From: Prochlorococcus marinus XMU1406
Lineage (GTDB): Bacteria; Cyanobacteriota; Cyanobacteriia; PCC-6307; Cyanobiaceae
DNA: 64,000 nucleotides
Assembly (NCBI RefSeq): GCF_017696055.1
Contig: NZ_JAAORG010000001.1
Coordinates: 868,001-932,000 of the forward strand
Reading direction: 5' to 3'
Position 1 is the stretch's first letter, and every line of letters begins with the position of its first letter. Shown here piece after piece: positions 37,173 to 45,955 of this stretch. The notes beneath the pieces are model-generated. The model was not told where the DNA came from. It did no database searches and saw only the letters and a program-made list of their open reading frames with translations. A program made the translations under genes and the position numbers.

Positions 37173-37373
37173 GATTTTAAAACATAATATCTCCGAGTAA
37201 GCATACAGATTTTTATGAAAAATATACCTATATTGAGACATTTCTTCGTAATTATTAGATTCTTTTATCTATCCCTTTATTAGAAATCCACAAAATTTTT
37301 ATTATTTGTTTTATTATCGATGTATTACTATTTTGTTGGCGCACTTTAAGGCCACTAAAACTGTTTTTTTCTA

Positions 37374-37754
37374 ATGACTTTCAACTATACCTTTATTTAT
37401 GATGGAGAATGCCCATTCTGCAATCATTTTGCTGAGCTCTTAGAAATCAAAAGCAAGATAACTAATATTAAAATTCTTGATGGCCGTAAAAATTTAACTC
37501 TAATTAAATCCCTCTTAGACAAAGGTTATGACCTTGATAAAGGAGCTATTCTCCTAAAGGATGAAGATATCTTTCATGGGGCAGATGCAATTAATACTAT
37601 TTGCAAGCAGATAAATAATCCCTCCAGTAGTTTACTTTTGTTACTTTCTAGAGTGTTTAAATCAAATAAAAGAACAAATTTGATATTTCCTTTACTAGTT
37701 AGAGCCAGAAGATTAGCATTAATATCAAAAGGTATATCAATAGCTCTCGTTTAA
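37374..37754 (+). CDS. DCC family thiol-disulfide oxidoreductase (DUF393)
   Basis: The signature FIYDGECPFCNHFAELLEIK, with a CxxC motif next to a YDGEC start, is diagnostic of the DCC/DUF393 family. The second half has DGRKNLTLIKSLLDKGYDLD and a GADAINTICKQI segment. Such proteins are thioredoxin-like redox enzymes of unknown substrate. Length 126 is normal. The gene is divergent from the 45-residue membrane protein gene. Confidence 0.88.
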   Translation: MTFNYTFIYDGECPFCNHFAELLEIKSKITNIKILDGRKNLTLIKSLLDKGYDLDKGAILLKDEDIFHGADAINTICKQINNPSSSLLLLLSRVFKSNKRTNLIFPLLVRARRLALISKGISIALV

Positions 37755-37861
37755 AAATAAAAACTTTCTAAATATTAAATAACATATTTATAAGCTTCTG
37801 TATCAATAAATGATAATTTTTTATTTCTTAGCTAGAACTAGGTGGTAACAACTAGTATTAA

Positions 37862-38047
37862 ATGATAGAAAATTTTAATCCCTTTATTTCATTAGGCGGT
37901 GATAACCAAAAAGTTAATCATATGGCTGAAGCGGCACTTGAAATGAATTTAACTTGCAATGATTTAAAGAAGGATTTAAATTTAACTGATGGTGATGTAG
38001 TAGATATGTTGCAACTAGTCATGGATAGGTTTAAAAATAGTAATTAA
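37862..38047 (+). CDS. Hypothetical small soluble protein, 61 aa
   Basis: A soluble 61-residue protein with LEMNLTCNDLKKDLNLTDGD in the middle, helical and acidic. It is one of a row of short plus-strand genes with no obvious partners. I do not recognise a family. Confidence 0.55.
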   Translation: MIENFNPFISLGGDNQKVNHMAEAALEMNLTCNDLKKDLNLTDGDVVDMLQLVMDRFKNSN

Positions 38048-38092
38048 GTTTATATCGTTATTAATTAATCACTACATATATATAATTTTTTA

Positions 38093-38395
38093 ATGAAAAC
38101 AGTACAAATTGAGTTTTCGAAATATGAATCAGTAAACTTTTTATGGCCTGAATTAATAGAAGACTACGGATTCGACAAGGCCAGAAAAATAATTTCTCAA
38201 GCTATTGACTTACAAAAAATGAATGGGACTAAAAATATCACCATGCCAATCATATTTTCAGGCACAGGAGGACTAGCTCTAGTACCAATAAAAATGCTAG
38301 AAAAAGAAAAATTTAAAATTAGTTATAAAGATAAACAAGTTTTAATATTTAATCTAAAAAGAAAGTCATTTCAAATCTTAAATGAAGCAAACTAA
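38093..38395 (+). CDS. Hypothetical protein, 100 aa
   Basis: This soluble protein begins MKTVQIEFSKYESVNFLWPE and continues with a helix (FDKARKIISQAIDLQKMN) and strands (ITMPIIFSGTGGLALVPIKM). The composition is that of an alpha/beta domain. It is separate from the neighbours by about 45 and 66 bases. No family is recognised. Confidence 0.6.
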   Translation: MKTVQIEFSKYESVNFLWPELIEDYGFDKARKIISQAIDLQKMNGTKNITMPIIFSGTGGLALVPIKMLEKEKFKISYKDKQVLIFNLKRKSFQILNEAN

Positions 38396-38461
38396 TCTAG
38401 ATTAGTATCTTCTCGATAAAGCCAAAATTACCCTATAGTCTAGTAAAACAATTAATTGATA

Positions 38462-39178
38462 ATGACTTTTGAAGCGACCTACCTTGGTTCAAATGGTTGG
38501 CTTATAAAATTTATAAAAACCAATTTAATTATTGATCCTTGGCTCAAAGGAGATTTAATATTTCCTCCAGGGGAGTGGTTTTTTAAAGGATCATTAGAAG
38601 AAGAAATCTCAATAGATAAAAAAATAGATATTATTTTATTAACCCAAGGATTACCTGACCACTGTCATGTTCCAACATTAGAAATGTTCAGAAAGGATAT
38701 TCCTATAATTTGCCCTAAAAGTGCTGTTGAAACATTAGAAAAAATTGGTTTTAGTTCAATTAAAATGCTTAAGCCAACTGAAAAGACTACTCAATTTAAT
38801 TTAAGTTTTGAAGCTTCTGCTGGGGCTCCAGTACCACAAATAGAAAACGGATATATTATCAAAGACGATCAAGAGAATGGGTTTTATATAGAGCCCCATG
38901 GATATCTTGATGAAAATTTAAACAAACAAAATCTTGATGCAGTTATTACTCCTACGAAAAATTTAGAATTACCTCTAGTTGGTTCTTTTGTAAAAGGTGC
39001 TGATGTAATACCTAAATTGATTAACAAATTCAATCCAAAATATATACTTTCAAGTACCGTGGGCGGTGATGCAAAATATTCAGGCTTTTTAAATAAATTT
39101 ATTTCAGTTCAGGATTATGAAGAGGAATTAAATTGTAATCTTGTAGATCTAAAGAGTATGCAATCTATTATGATTTAA
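38462..39178 (+). CDS. MBL-fold hydrolase-like protein (degenerate metal site)
   Basis: The protein (238 residues from ATG 38462; a TTG two codons earlier is possible) has the start TYLGSNGWLIKF and LIIDPWLKGD of UlaG-like metallo-beta-lactamase folds. The metal motif HxHxDH is changed: the text is LLTQGLPDHCHVPTLE, so the first His is Gln and the second is Leu, while Asp and the third His remain. I recall the same QGLxDH form in cyanobacterial and plant homologues, so it is probably a family trait and not a defect. Function unknown. Confidence 0.78.
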   Translation: MTFEATYLGSNGWLIKFIKTNLIIDPWLKGDLIFPPGEWFFKGSLEEEISIDKKIDIILLTQGLPDHCHVPTLEMFRKDIPIICPKSAVETLEKIGFSSIKMLKPTEKTTQFNLSFEASAGAPVPQIENGYIIKDDQENGFYIEPHGYLDENLNKQNLDAVITPTKNLELPLVGSFVKGADVIPKLINKFNPKYILSSTVGGDAKYSGFLNKFISVQDYEEELNCNLVDLKSMQSIMI

Positions 39179-39249
39179 AATGATCCAAAAAGATCTTTTA
39201 TTTAGTCATTTAACTTGAAACTAAATCTATCATAAAAGGAGTTCAAAAA

Positions 39250-39615
39250 ATTCATTCATTTTTTTTTACCTCAATACTCTTATTAGCTTTAAATAGTAGC
39301 TATTTATGTGAAAATTCAAAGCTTAATCTTGTTATGAGAAATAATATTAATGGTGACTTTTCCATAGTAGAAAAGATATCTGAGTTAAGGCCAGGAGCAT
39401 TTATAAATATTAATTGGAATAAAAAAAAGCTTATGCTTCCATACTCTTTAAAAAAAGATTATGTTTCCTTTACAGATAAAAAATGGGACTGGAGGTACCA
39501 ATTTAATAAGGATGGATCGGCAGATACTGATAATCCTTCTTTATACGAGCTACTTCCTTCTGGGGAAATTAAAACACATTTTTGTGAAGCAGAAAACAAT
39601 AGCTCAAACTTATAA
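39250..39615 (+). CDS. Secreted hypothetical protein with probable ATT start
   Basis: A frame opening at ATG 39334 gives 93 residues. Reading upstream in the same frame adds a clear signal peptide, HSFFFTSILLLALNSSYLC, without stop. A good Shine-Dalgarno, AAAGGAG (39235-39241), lies 8 bases before the ATT at 39250, and there is no ATG, GTG or TTG in between. The mature part has LPYSLKKDYVSFTDKKWDWR. I therefore give the ATT start, 121 residues, with some doubt. The protein should be exported; the function is unknown. Confidence 0.5.
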   Translation: MHSFFFTSILLLALNSSYLCENSKLNLVMRNNINGDFSIVEKISELRPGAFININWNKKKLMLPYSLKKDYVSFTDKKWDWRYQFNKDGSADTDNPSLYELLPSGEIKTHFCEAENNSSNL

Positions 39616-39665
39616 TTTCAAAATAATTTTTATAGATTAATTAACTTCTTAACTTCTTTGTAAAG

Positions 39666-42272
39666 ATGAACAAACCAAAAAACCAAAAAAGTATTTCAAG
39701 ATATGTAAAACTTGAAGATTACAAAGTTTTTGATTATGAAATTCCAGAGATTTTTTTGAACTTCGTAATTAAGAAAAAGGCTGTTAATGTTACGACAAAA
39801 CTAAAATTGGTGAAAAAAAATAAGAATACCAGAAATCTTATTCTTGATGGTACGGATATATTAATAAATAAAATATTTATAGATGACTTACTACTAGAAG
39901 AGAAATACTACAAACAGCAAAAAAATAAATTAAAAATTAAAAATATAAATAAAGATAATTTTTTACTAAAAATAGAAGGAATAATTAAACCGAAGGAAAA
40001 TACATCCCTTTTAGGAATGTATGAAAGCAATGGAATTATAACTACGCAATGCGAGGCAGAGGGATTTAGAAGGATAAGTTTTCACTCTGATAGGCCAGAT
40101 ATTCTTAGCAAATACACCGTTAGAATTGAGGCAGATAAGAATGATTATCCTGTCTTACTTTCAAATGGTAACGTCGTAAAAGAAAATAATCTTACAAATA
40201 ACCGACATGAAATAATTTGGGAAGATCCATACCCGAAACCCTCATATCTATTTGCATTAGTAGCAGGGAAACTTAATTGTGTAAAAGACAATTTCATAAC
40301 AAAATCGAATAAAAAAGTAAAAATAAATATTTATGTTGAATATGGCGATGAAAAATATGTTCAACATGCAATAAGTTCCTTAAAGAAATCCATGAGATGG
40401 GACGAGGATAAATATAACCTTGAATACGATTTGTCATTGTTCAATATAGTTGCAGTAAGGCACTTTAATATGGGAGCCATGGAAAATAAAAGTCTCAATA
40501 TTTTCAACTCAAAACTAATACTCGCTAATTCTGAAACAACAACTGATGAAGAATTAGAGAGAATAGAAGGGGTGATTGCACATGAATACTTCCATAATTG
40601 GACAGGTAATAGAGTAACTTGTAGGGATTGGTTTCAATTATCTCTAAAAGAGGGTTTAACAGTATTCAGAGATCAACAATTCACTTCAGACCTTCATAAT
40701 CATGAAATCAAGAGGCTTGAGGACGCAAAATTTCTAAGAAGAAATCAATTTAGAGAGGATTCAGGTCCAACATCTCATCCTGTAATGCCAGAAAAATATC
40801 AAGAAATAGACAATTTCTATACGACCACGATATACGAAAAGGGGGCAGAAATAATTAGGATGCTTAATAAGCTTGTAAAAGATGAAGATTTCTATAAAGG
40901 ATTTAGTAATTACATCTCAACATATGATGGAAAGGCTGCAACAATAGACCAATTTGTCGATAAAATTTTAGAGCATAATAAAGAAATCGATCCTAATGAA
41001 TTTAAATTCTGGTACAAGCAAAATGGCACACCAAAACTTAAATTCAAGAGAATCTGGGATAAAACAGACGAAAAACTTACCATTCAAGCCTCTCAAAGTA
41101 ATTCAATAAAGAAGAACCCATATAATGATTTACCTCTAATAATTCCTATAAATCTGGCTATATTTTGCGGTGAAAATAAAATAATAGAAAAAACAGTTGT
41201 TTTAAAAACAAAAAAACAAAAATTTATTTTTAGGAATGTAAGATCTCACCTCCAAATCCCTTTAGTAACTTATTTTCGCGAATTCTCTTCACCAGTAGAG
41301 TGGGAATCAGACACTACTTTGGATGAAAATTTTTTAATCTTAAAATATGAAAAAGATTTTTTTACACTATCTAATACTGTAAAAGTATTTTATAAAAAAA
41401 TCATTTTATGCAGATTAGATAAAAAACCAGATCATAAAATTGAAAATAAATTAATAAGTACCTTAATATCATTCATAAACAATAAAGATATTAATTTATC
41501 TCTTTTATCAGAATTACTAAGCATTCCGACGTTTGCTGAAATTGAATCAGAGATGGAAAATATAGACCCTTTAAAAATATATAAAACTATTGACGAATTA
41601 AATCATTTATTCGGTACCAAATTAAAAGAAGAATTATATTTTAAGCTCCAAGAAATAGAGAAAAATCTAGATAAAGTTTGGCCAGAAGGTAAAAATGAAA
41701 GAAAACTAATAGAAACTATTTGGAAACTACTCTTGCACAGTGATGATGCGGAAATTAAATGCAAAATAATTAATTATGTCGATAGTAATTCTATGACGCT
41801 AGCAAAAGCTGCATTGAATTCTTTCAGTAGGGTTGATTGTCCTGAAAGAAAAATTATTTCAAATATATTCTTCAATAAATGGAAAAATAATAGTGTCGTT
41901 TTGGATAGTTGGTTCTCATTCAACGCATCTATAGAAATTGATAAAACAACAAACAGCATTGAAAAATTATTTGAAAATAAGTTTTTTGACTCAAAATCAC
42001 CAAACACTTTAAGAGCTATATTAAATACTTTCGTAACAAGAAATAGTACTTTTCATGCAACTGATGGTTCAGGTTATAAATATATTGCAAAAAAGATAAT
42101 TAACTTTGATAAATTAAATCCAATCGTAATTTCACGTTTTGTGAAAGTATTTAGTAGATACAATTACTATTCAGAACCTTACAAAAGTAATATGATAGAA
42201 ACAATAAAGCAGATTAAAAATAATAAACTATCAACAAATACTAAAGAAGTATTAGATGCAATAATAGAGTGA
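39666..42272 (+). CDS. pepN: Aminopeptidase N (M1 metallopeptidase)
   Basis: PepN removes N-terminal residues from peptides in the cytoplasm. The exopeptidase motif GAMENKSLNIFN is followed by the zinc site HEYFHNW (His306, Glu307, His310) and Glu329 in LKEGLTVF, the same spacing as in E. coli PepN. A Tyr-containing IYEKGAEIIRMLNKLV segment follows, with the C-terminal alpha-helical domain completing 868 residues, the usual length. It is alone on the plus strand and convergent with a zinc-ribbon gene. Confidence 0.97.
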   Translation: MNKPKNQKSISRYVKLEDYKVFDYEIPEIFLNFVIKKKAVNVTTKLKLVKKNKNTRNLILDGTDILINKIFIDDLLLEEKYYKQQKNKLKIKNINKDNFLLKIEGIIKPKENTSLLGMYESNGIITTQCEAEGFRRISFHSDRPDILSKYTVRIEADKNDYPVLLSNGNVVKENNLTNNRHEIIWEDPYPKPSYLFALVAGKLNCVKDNFITKSNKKVKINIYVEYGDEKYVQHAISSLKKSMRWDEDKYNLEYDLSLFNIVAVRHFNMGAMENKSLNIFNSKLILANSETTTDEELERIEGVIAHEYFHNWTGNRVTCRDWFQLSLKEGLTVFRDQQFTSDLHNHEIKRLEDAKFLRRNQFREDSGPTSHPVMPEKYQEIDNFYTTTIYEKGAEIIRMLNKLVKDEDFYKGFSNYISTYDGKAATIDQFVDKILEHNKEIDPNEFKFWYKQNGTPKLKFKRIWDKTDEKLTIQASQSNSIKKNPYNDLPLIIPINLAIFCGENKIIEKTVVLKTKKQKFIFRNVRSHLQIPLVTYFREFSSPVEWESDTTLDENFLILKYEKDFFTLSNTVKVFYKKIILCRLDKKPDHKIENKLISTLISFINNKDINLSLLSELLSIPTFAEIESEMENIDPLKIYKTIDELNHLFGTKLKEELYFKLQEIEKNLDKVWPEGKNERKLIETIWKLLLHSDDAEIKCKIINYVDSNSMTLAKAALNSFSRVDCPERKIISNIFFNKWKNNSVVLDSWFSFNASIEIDKTTNSIEKLFENKFFDSKSPNTLRAILNTFVTRNSTFHATDGSGYKYIAKKIINFDKLNPIVISRFVKVFSRYNYYSEPYKSNMIETIKQIKNNKLSTNTKEVLDAIIE

Positions 42273-42286
42273 TTAATTAATAATAT

Positions 42287-42505
42287 TTAACTAAATATAA
42301 TAATAACTATAGTAAATATTAAAAATAAAATAAATACAAGATACTTATTAATAAAAATATAATCAAATACATTTTTATTATCTTTATTCCACTTTTTGTT
42401 TACGTATTCCTTAGTTATAAATTTATTAGGTCTGCCACAATATAAACATGTTGGGGAAGTTTTTAAAATTAAATTTTTACATTGAGGGCACTTTTTTTTT
42501 TCCAT
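42287..42505 (-). CDS. Zinc-ribbon membrane protein, 72 aa
   Basis: Two CxxC pairs (CPQCKN at residues 6-11 and CLYCGR at residues 20-25) form a zinc ribbon, followed by a basic region and one C-terminal hydrophobic segment (YLVFILFLIFTIVIIIF). It is a tail-anchored zinc-ribbon protein. The function is unknown. It ends 14 bases from pepN's stop on the opposite strand. Confidence 0.7.
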   Translation of the reverse strand: MEKKKCPQCKNLILKTSPTCLYCGRPNKFITKEYVNKKWNKDNKNVFDYIFINKYLVFILFLIFTIVIIIFS

Positions 42506-42661
42506 AATTTAATCTTACTGAATAAAATTGAAATCAGAAACAATAAATAATTTAAATATTATTTATTATATTTTGAATAATTAAATATCATTGCAAAAAA
42601 GAATTTGATTCTAACTATTTAAAAAAATTCAATATAATAAAAGATTAGTATTTGGTTTGAA

Positions 42662-42823
42662 ATGTTTGCTATTGCACTTGGAATGTCCCCTATCGAAAAA
42701 ATCACTGTTGCAATATCTGCTTCAATTTTTATAGTAGCTTTTACATGGGTCTCCATTAAGGGAGATTTAAGAAAACTTGCTAATGAACTAATTGAAGATA
42801 ATGAAAATAATCAGGATAATTAA
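42662..42823 (+). CDS. Small membrane protein, 53 aa
   Basis: ATG at 42662 gives a protein with MFAIALGMSPIEKITVAISA at the start, a hydrophobic segment at about residues 15-33 and an acidic C-terminal tail (NELIEDNENNQDN). The shape, hydrophobic N-terminus plus acidic tail, matches the 53-residue protein at 2076, though the sequences are not alike. No family is recognised. Confidence 0.55.
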   Translation: MFAIALGMSPIEKITVAISASIFIVAFTWVSIKGDLRKLANELIEDNENNQDN

Positions 42824-42836
42824 AAAATCTATTAAC

Positions 42837-43037
42837 CTACTTTGCATGCAAACTAGGATAATCAATAATATGCCTAATTTCTTTTAGAGAAGAACCATAG
42901 ATTTTTTCACCATTTAAGTGAACACCAATCCATTTTTCCTTTTGATTAAAAAAATTACTTTTAGTAGTATCCCTCTCGAGATAATCTTTATTACCCCAAT
43001 TTAGAGTTATATCCCAACCTTTATAATTTTCTATCAT
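42837..43037 (-). CDS. Conserved hypothetical small protein, 66 aa
   Basis: The ATG at 43037 is preferred over one 42 bases upstream. The start MIENYKGWDITLNWGNKDYL and the end GSSLKEIRHIIDYPSLHAK suggest a small soluble domain with strand-helix character. It is convergent with the 53-residue membrane gene and lies about 85 bases downstream of purT on the same strand. No family is recognised. Confidence 0.55.
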   Translation of the reverse strand: MIENYKGWDITLNWGNKDYLERDTTKSNFFNQKEKWIGVHLNGEKIYGSSLKEIRHIIDYPSLHAK

Positions 43038-43123
43038 TGTGAAATAGAGAACATAATCAAATAATACCCTGAGAGACATAGAACAAAAACAAAGGAAATA
43101 AGTATTTTTTTCGTTATTTTTAT

Positions 43124-44302
43124 TTAATATTTATTACTGACTTTTATTTTACGAGCAGCTTCATCTGCATTTTTTCTAGCCAAATTAATGTCAGAATTTG
43201 AGGAGAGAACAACACCCATTCTTCTACCTTTTCTAGAAACTGGTTTGCCAAATATGAGCACTTTAGTCTTTTCAAATTCTAATGCTTCATTAAGACCCTC
43301 ATAAATAGGATTTAGATACTCTTGGTTAGAAAGTATAACTCTGGATGCAGAGGGTTCTATTAAATCTATATGCGGTATTGGTAAATTTAAAAAAGCCCTT
43401 AAATGTAATTCAAATTCATTAATATTTTGACTAACTAATGTAACCATACCAGTGTCGTGTGGTCTGGGAGATAATTCTGAAAATATAATCTCACTTCCTT
43501 TTATAAAAAACTCTACTCCATATAATCCAGCTCCATTAAGGTTATTTAATATTCTACTTGTCATTCTCTTAGCTTCAATAATTAAGGACTCGTTGATCTC
43601 TATAGGTTGCCAACTACATTGATAGTCTCCATTAGATTGAAGATGTCCAATAGGTAAACAAAAAATATTTTCACCATTTTCTTTTCTTACAGTTAGAAGA
43701 GTAAATTCAAAATCAAAATTAATAAATTCTTCAATAATTACACCATTAACCTTCCCTCTTGAATTTGCTTGTGCTTGTTTCCAAGCATTTTGTAAATCAT
43801 TTTTTGTTTCAACAAAACTCTGACCCTTTCCTGAAGAGCTCATTAAAGGCTTAAGTAAAAGTGGGAATCCAATTTCATCTGCTTTTTTTTCTAAATCATC
43901 AAATTCAAAAATATAATCAAACTTTGCAGTTTTTATTTTTAAATCTCTTGAAGCTAAGTCTCTAATTTTATCTCTATTCATTGTAATTTCTACAGTTCTG
44001 GCGTTGGGAACAATATTGAATCCTTCAACCTCTAGTTCTTTTAAGGCCTCAATTGAAAGTGCCTCTATTTCTGGGACAACATAGTCAGGCTTAAATTCTT
44101 TTATAACATTTTTTAAAATATTTTTGTCTCCCATATCAATTACTTTAGAAAAATCAGCAACTTGCATTGCAGGTGCTTTTTCATATCGATCAATTGCAAT
44201 AACTTCTAATCCTAATCTTTTGGATTCTATTACTAATTCTTTTCCAAGCTCGCCACTACCAAGCAATAAAATTCTCTTTTTACAAAAAATTGATTCTTTC
44301 AT
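43124..44302 (-). CDS. purT: Formate-dependent phosphoribosylglycinamide formyltransferase
   Basis: PurT formylates GAR using formate and ATP, the third step of purine synthesis, without folate. It is an ATP-grasp enzyme: LLLGSGELGKELVIESKRLG at the N-terminus, EIEALSIEALKELE, NRDKIRDLASRDLKIKTAKF, LMSSSGKGQSFV, then the metal-binding SELSPRPHDTGMVTL and GRRMGVVLS at the C-terminus. Length 392 is normal. It starts with ATG at 44302, 11 bases after a small membrane gene's stop. Confidence 0.95.
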   Translation of the reverse strand: MKESIFCKKRILLLGSGELGKELVIESKRLGLEVIAIDRYEKAPAMQVADFSKVIDMGDKNILKNVIKEFKPDYVVPEIEALSIEALKELEVEGFNIVPNARTVEITMNRDKIRDLASRDLKIKTAKFDYIFEFDDLEKKADEIGFPLLLKPLMSSSGKGQSFVETKNDLQNAWKQAQANSRGKVNGVIIEEFINFDFEFTLLTVRKENGENIFCLPIGHLQSNGDYQCSWQPIEINESLIIEAKRMTSRILNNLNGAGLYGVEFFIKGSEIIFSELSPRPHDTGMVTLVSQNINEFELHLRAFLNLPIPHIDLIEPSASRVILSNQEYLNPIYEGLNEALEFEKTKVLIFGKPVSRKGRRMGVVLSSNSDINLARKNADEAARKIKVSNKY

Positions 44303-44313
44303 ATATATAAGAC

Positions 44314-44556
44314 TTATTCTTCATCACCAGAAGGTTGTGAAGATGTATCATCTGTAATTTTTTTATCTTTAGAATAACTAAATAAAAAATTTCTACCAAA
44401 CCAATTTTGACTTCGTATGCTATTAGTTATTGATCTTGAGATTGCTCCTAAAAAAAAGAATCCAATCATTGCCCAAATAATTCTTTCTAAAGCAATTGCA
44501 GGTGAAAAACCTTGACCGGAATTAATAATTTCAGTGAGTGGGTCTAAAGGGTCCAA
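44314..44556 (-). CDS. Hypothetical membrane protein, 80 aa
   Basis: A TTG start at 44556 gives MDPLDPLTEIINSGQGFSPA, followed by a hydrophobic segment (IIWAMIGFFFLGAISRSI) and a polar, basic then acidic tail ending PSGDEE. The start lacks an ATG alternative. It precedes purT by 11 bases and could be cotranscribed with it. No family is recognised. Confidence 0.55.
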   Translation of the reverse strand: MDPLDPLTEIINSGQGFSPAIALERIIWAMIGFFFLGAISRSITNSIRSQNWFGRNFLFSYSKDKKITDDTSSQPSGDEE

Positions 44557-44701
44557 ATTTAAACTAATTAATAATATTAATTATAAAGGATTAAATAAAT
44601 GAAAAATTAAAACTTATAAAAGAAATAACCAAAACCATCATATAAATTAAACACAATAAAGTATATACAATGTTATCTTCAAAGGGTGATTTTTTTTAGA
44701 C

Positions 44702-45181
44702 ATGCAAGTTGACGTACAAAATACTACTGTTCTTTCAGCAGACGGATCATCCATAAAACTAGGTGAATATTCAGGGGAAGTAATCTTAGTTGTTAATGTA
44801 GCTAGTTATTGCGGAAATACTGCTCAGTATGAGGATCTTCAAAAGCTACATGATTTATATTCAAGCAAAGGATTAAGAATACTTGCATTCCCTTGTAATG
44901 ATTTCGGAAAACAAGAACCCGACTCTCTTTCAGAAATAAAAGATTTTTGCACAACAAAATATGGAGTTAAGTTTGAAATCTACGAAAAAGTTCATGCCAA
45001 AGGCAACACCACAGAACCATACACAACCCTTAACAAAGTTGAACCTGAAGGAGATGTTGAATGGAATTTCGAGAAGTTTCTGATAGGAAAAGATAGTAAA
45101 GTAATTGCAAGATTCAAACCAGGTGTTAAACCGTTTGACGAAAACTTAATAGCAGCTATAGAAGTAGCTTTAGATTCATAA
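44702..45181 (+). CDS. Glutathione peroxidase family protein (Cys type)
   Basis: The family's thioredoxin-like fold reduces hydroperoxides. Cys37 in VVNVASYCGNTAQYEDL is at the peroxidatic position (Sec in animals). FPCNDFGKQEPDSLSEIK and VEWNFEKFLIGKDSKVIARF hold the catalytic Gln and Trp. A second Cys in the FPCN loop and one in DFCTTKY are present, as in non-selenium forms that use thioredoxin as reductant. Length 159 is normal. It stands alone in its orientation. Confidence 0.93.
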   Translation: MQVDVQNTTVLSADGSSIKLGEYSGEVILVVNVASYCGNTAQYEDLQKLHDLYSSKGLRILAFPCNDFGKQEPDSLSEIKDFCTTKYGVKFEIYEKVHAKGNTTEPYTTLNKVEPEGDVEWNFEKFLIGKDSKVIARFKPGVKPFDENLIAAIEVALDS

Positions 45182-45323
45182 CAATCTTCTTATAATTCAA
45201 ATAAAAATATTAAAAATAAAGACCCTATATATTAAATTAAAAAAATAACCAAATTATTCTAGAAAATATCCTATTTTTAGGATTCAAGCCTTTTTATAGA
45301 TTTCCCTAATTAAATTTAAAATC

Positions 45324-45908
45324 TTATTTATTATTATCAGAATCAACTTCTACGTCTATTATTTCATCTTTAACAGTTCTCTTTTTAGATTTTATTGATT
45401 TTACCTCTGGCTCTATTGTTTCTTCTTTAACTTCACTTGCTTCTGGTTCCTCTGATTTTACCTCTGGCTCTATTGTTTCTTCTTTAACTTCACTTGCTTC
45501 TGATTCCTCTGATTTTGCTTCTACCTCTACTATTTGTTCTTTAATTTCACTTGCTTCTGATTCCTCTGATTTTGCTTCTACCTCTACTATTTGTTCTTTA
45601 ATTTCACTTGCTTCTGGTTCCTCTGATTTTGCTTCTGCCTCTACTATTTGTTCTTTAATTTCACTTGCTTCTGGTTCCTCTGATTTTGCTTCTACCTCTA
45701 CTATTTGTTCTTTAATTTCACTTGCTTCTGGTTCCTCTGATTTTAATTTTGAACTTGCTAAGGTTTGATCTTCATCTTTACTTAAGAGGAATTTTAATAA
45801 ATTTTTTAATAATAATAAACCTTTTTCAATTCTTTTTGGACCTAAAATTGAAAGCAAAATTACTAAAATTATGAATATTTCAGGTGAATTTAAACCTAAT
45901 AGTTTCAT
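45324..45908 (-). CDS. TatA/B-like protein with acidic tandem repeats, 194 aa
   Basis: The N-terminus LNSPEIFIILVILLSILGPK, followed by an amphipathic helix to residue 43, matches the TatA/TatB shape (one short span, GPxR/K hinge, amphipathic helix), in which the real partners act in twin-arginine protein export. From residue 56 to 169 come six tandem 19-residue units of the type KSEEPEASEIKEQIVEVEA, very acidic, ending in a basic KSKKRTVKDE stretch. No TatC is seen nearby. It may be a TatA/B variant or a separate membrane protein with a charged repeat domain. Confidence 0.7.
   Translation of the reverse strand: MKLLGLNSPEIFIILVILLSILGPKRIEKGLLLLKNLLKFLLSKDEDQTLASSKLKSEEPEASEIKEQIVEVEAKSEEPEASEIKEQIVEAEAKSEEPEASEIKEQIVEVEAKSEESEASEIKEQIVEVEAKSEESEASEVKEETIEPEVKSEEPEASEVKEETIEPEVKSIKSKKRTVKDEIIDVEVDSDNNK
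45402..45743 (-). repeat. Six 57-base tandem repeats in the TatA-like gene
   Basis: Six consecutive 57-base units encode the 19-residue acidic repeats. Units 1-4 and units 5-6 fall into two slightly different sub-types (EIKEQIVEVEA against EVKEETIEPEV). Such in-frame repeats can change copy number by slippage or recombination without breaking the frame. Confidence 0.9.
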
Positions 45909-45955
45909 AAAATTTCATATTCTATTTATATTTTAGTACATGCTAAAAATTTAAT

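Noticed and set aside
45402-45743. 57-base repeats seen as a CRISPR-like array
   Set aside because: The units are directly contiguous with no spacers and keep one reading frame; they encode acidic protein repeats.
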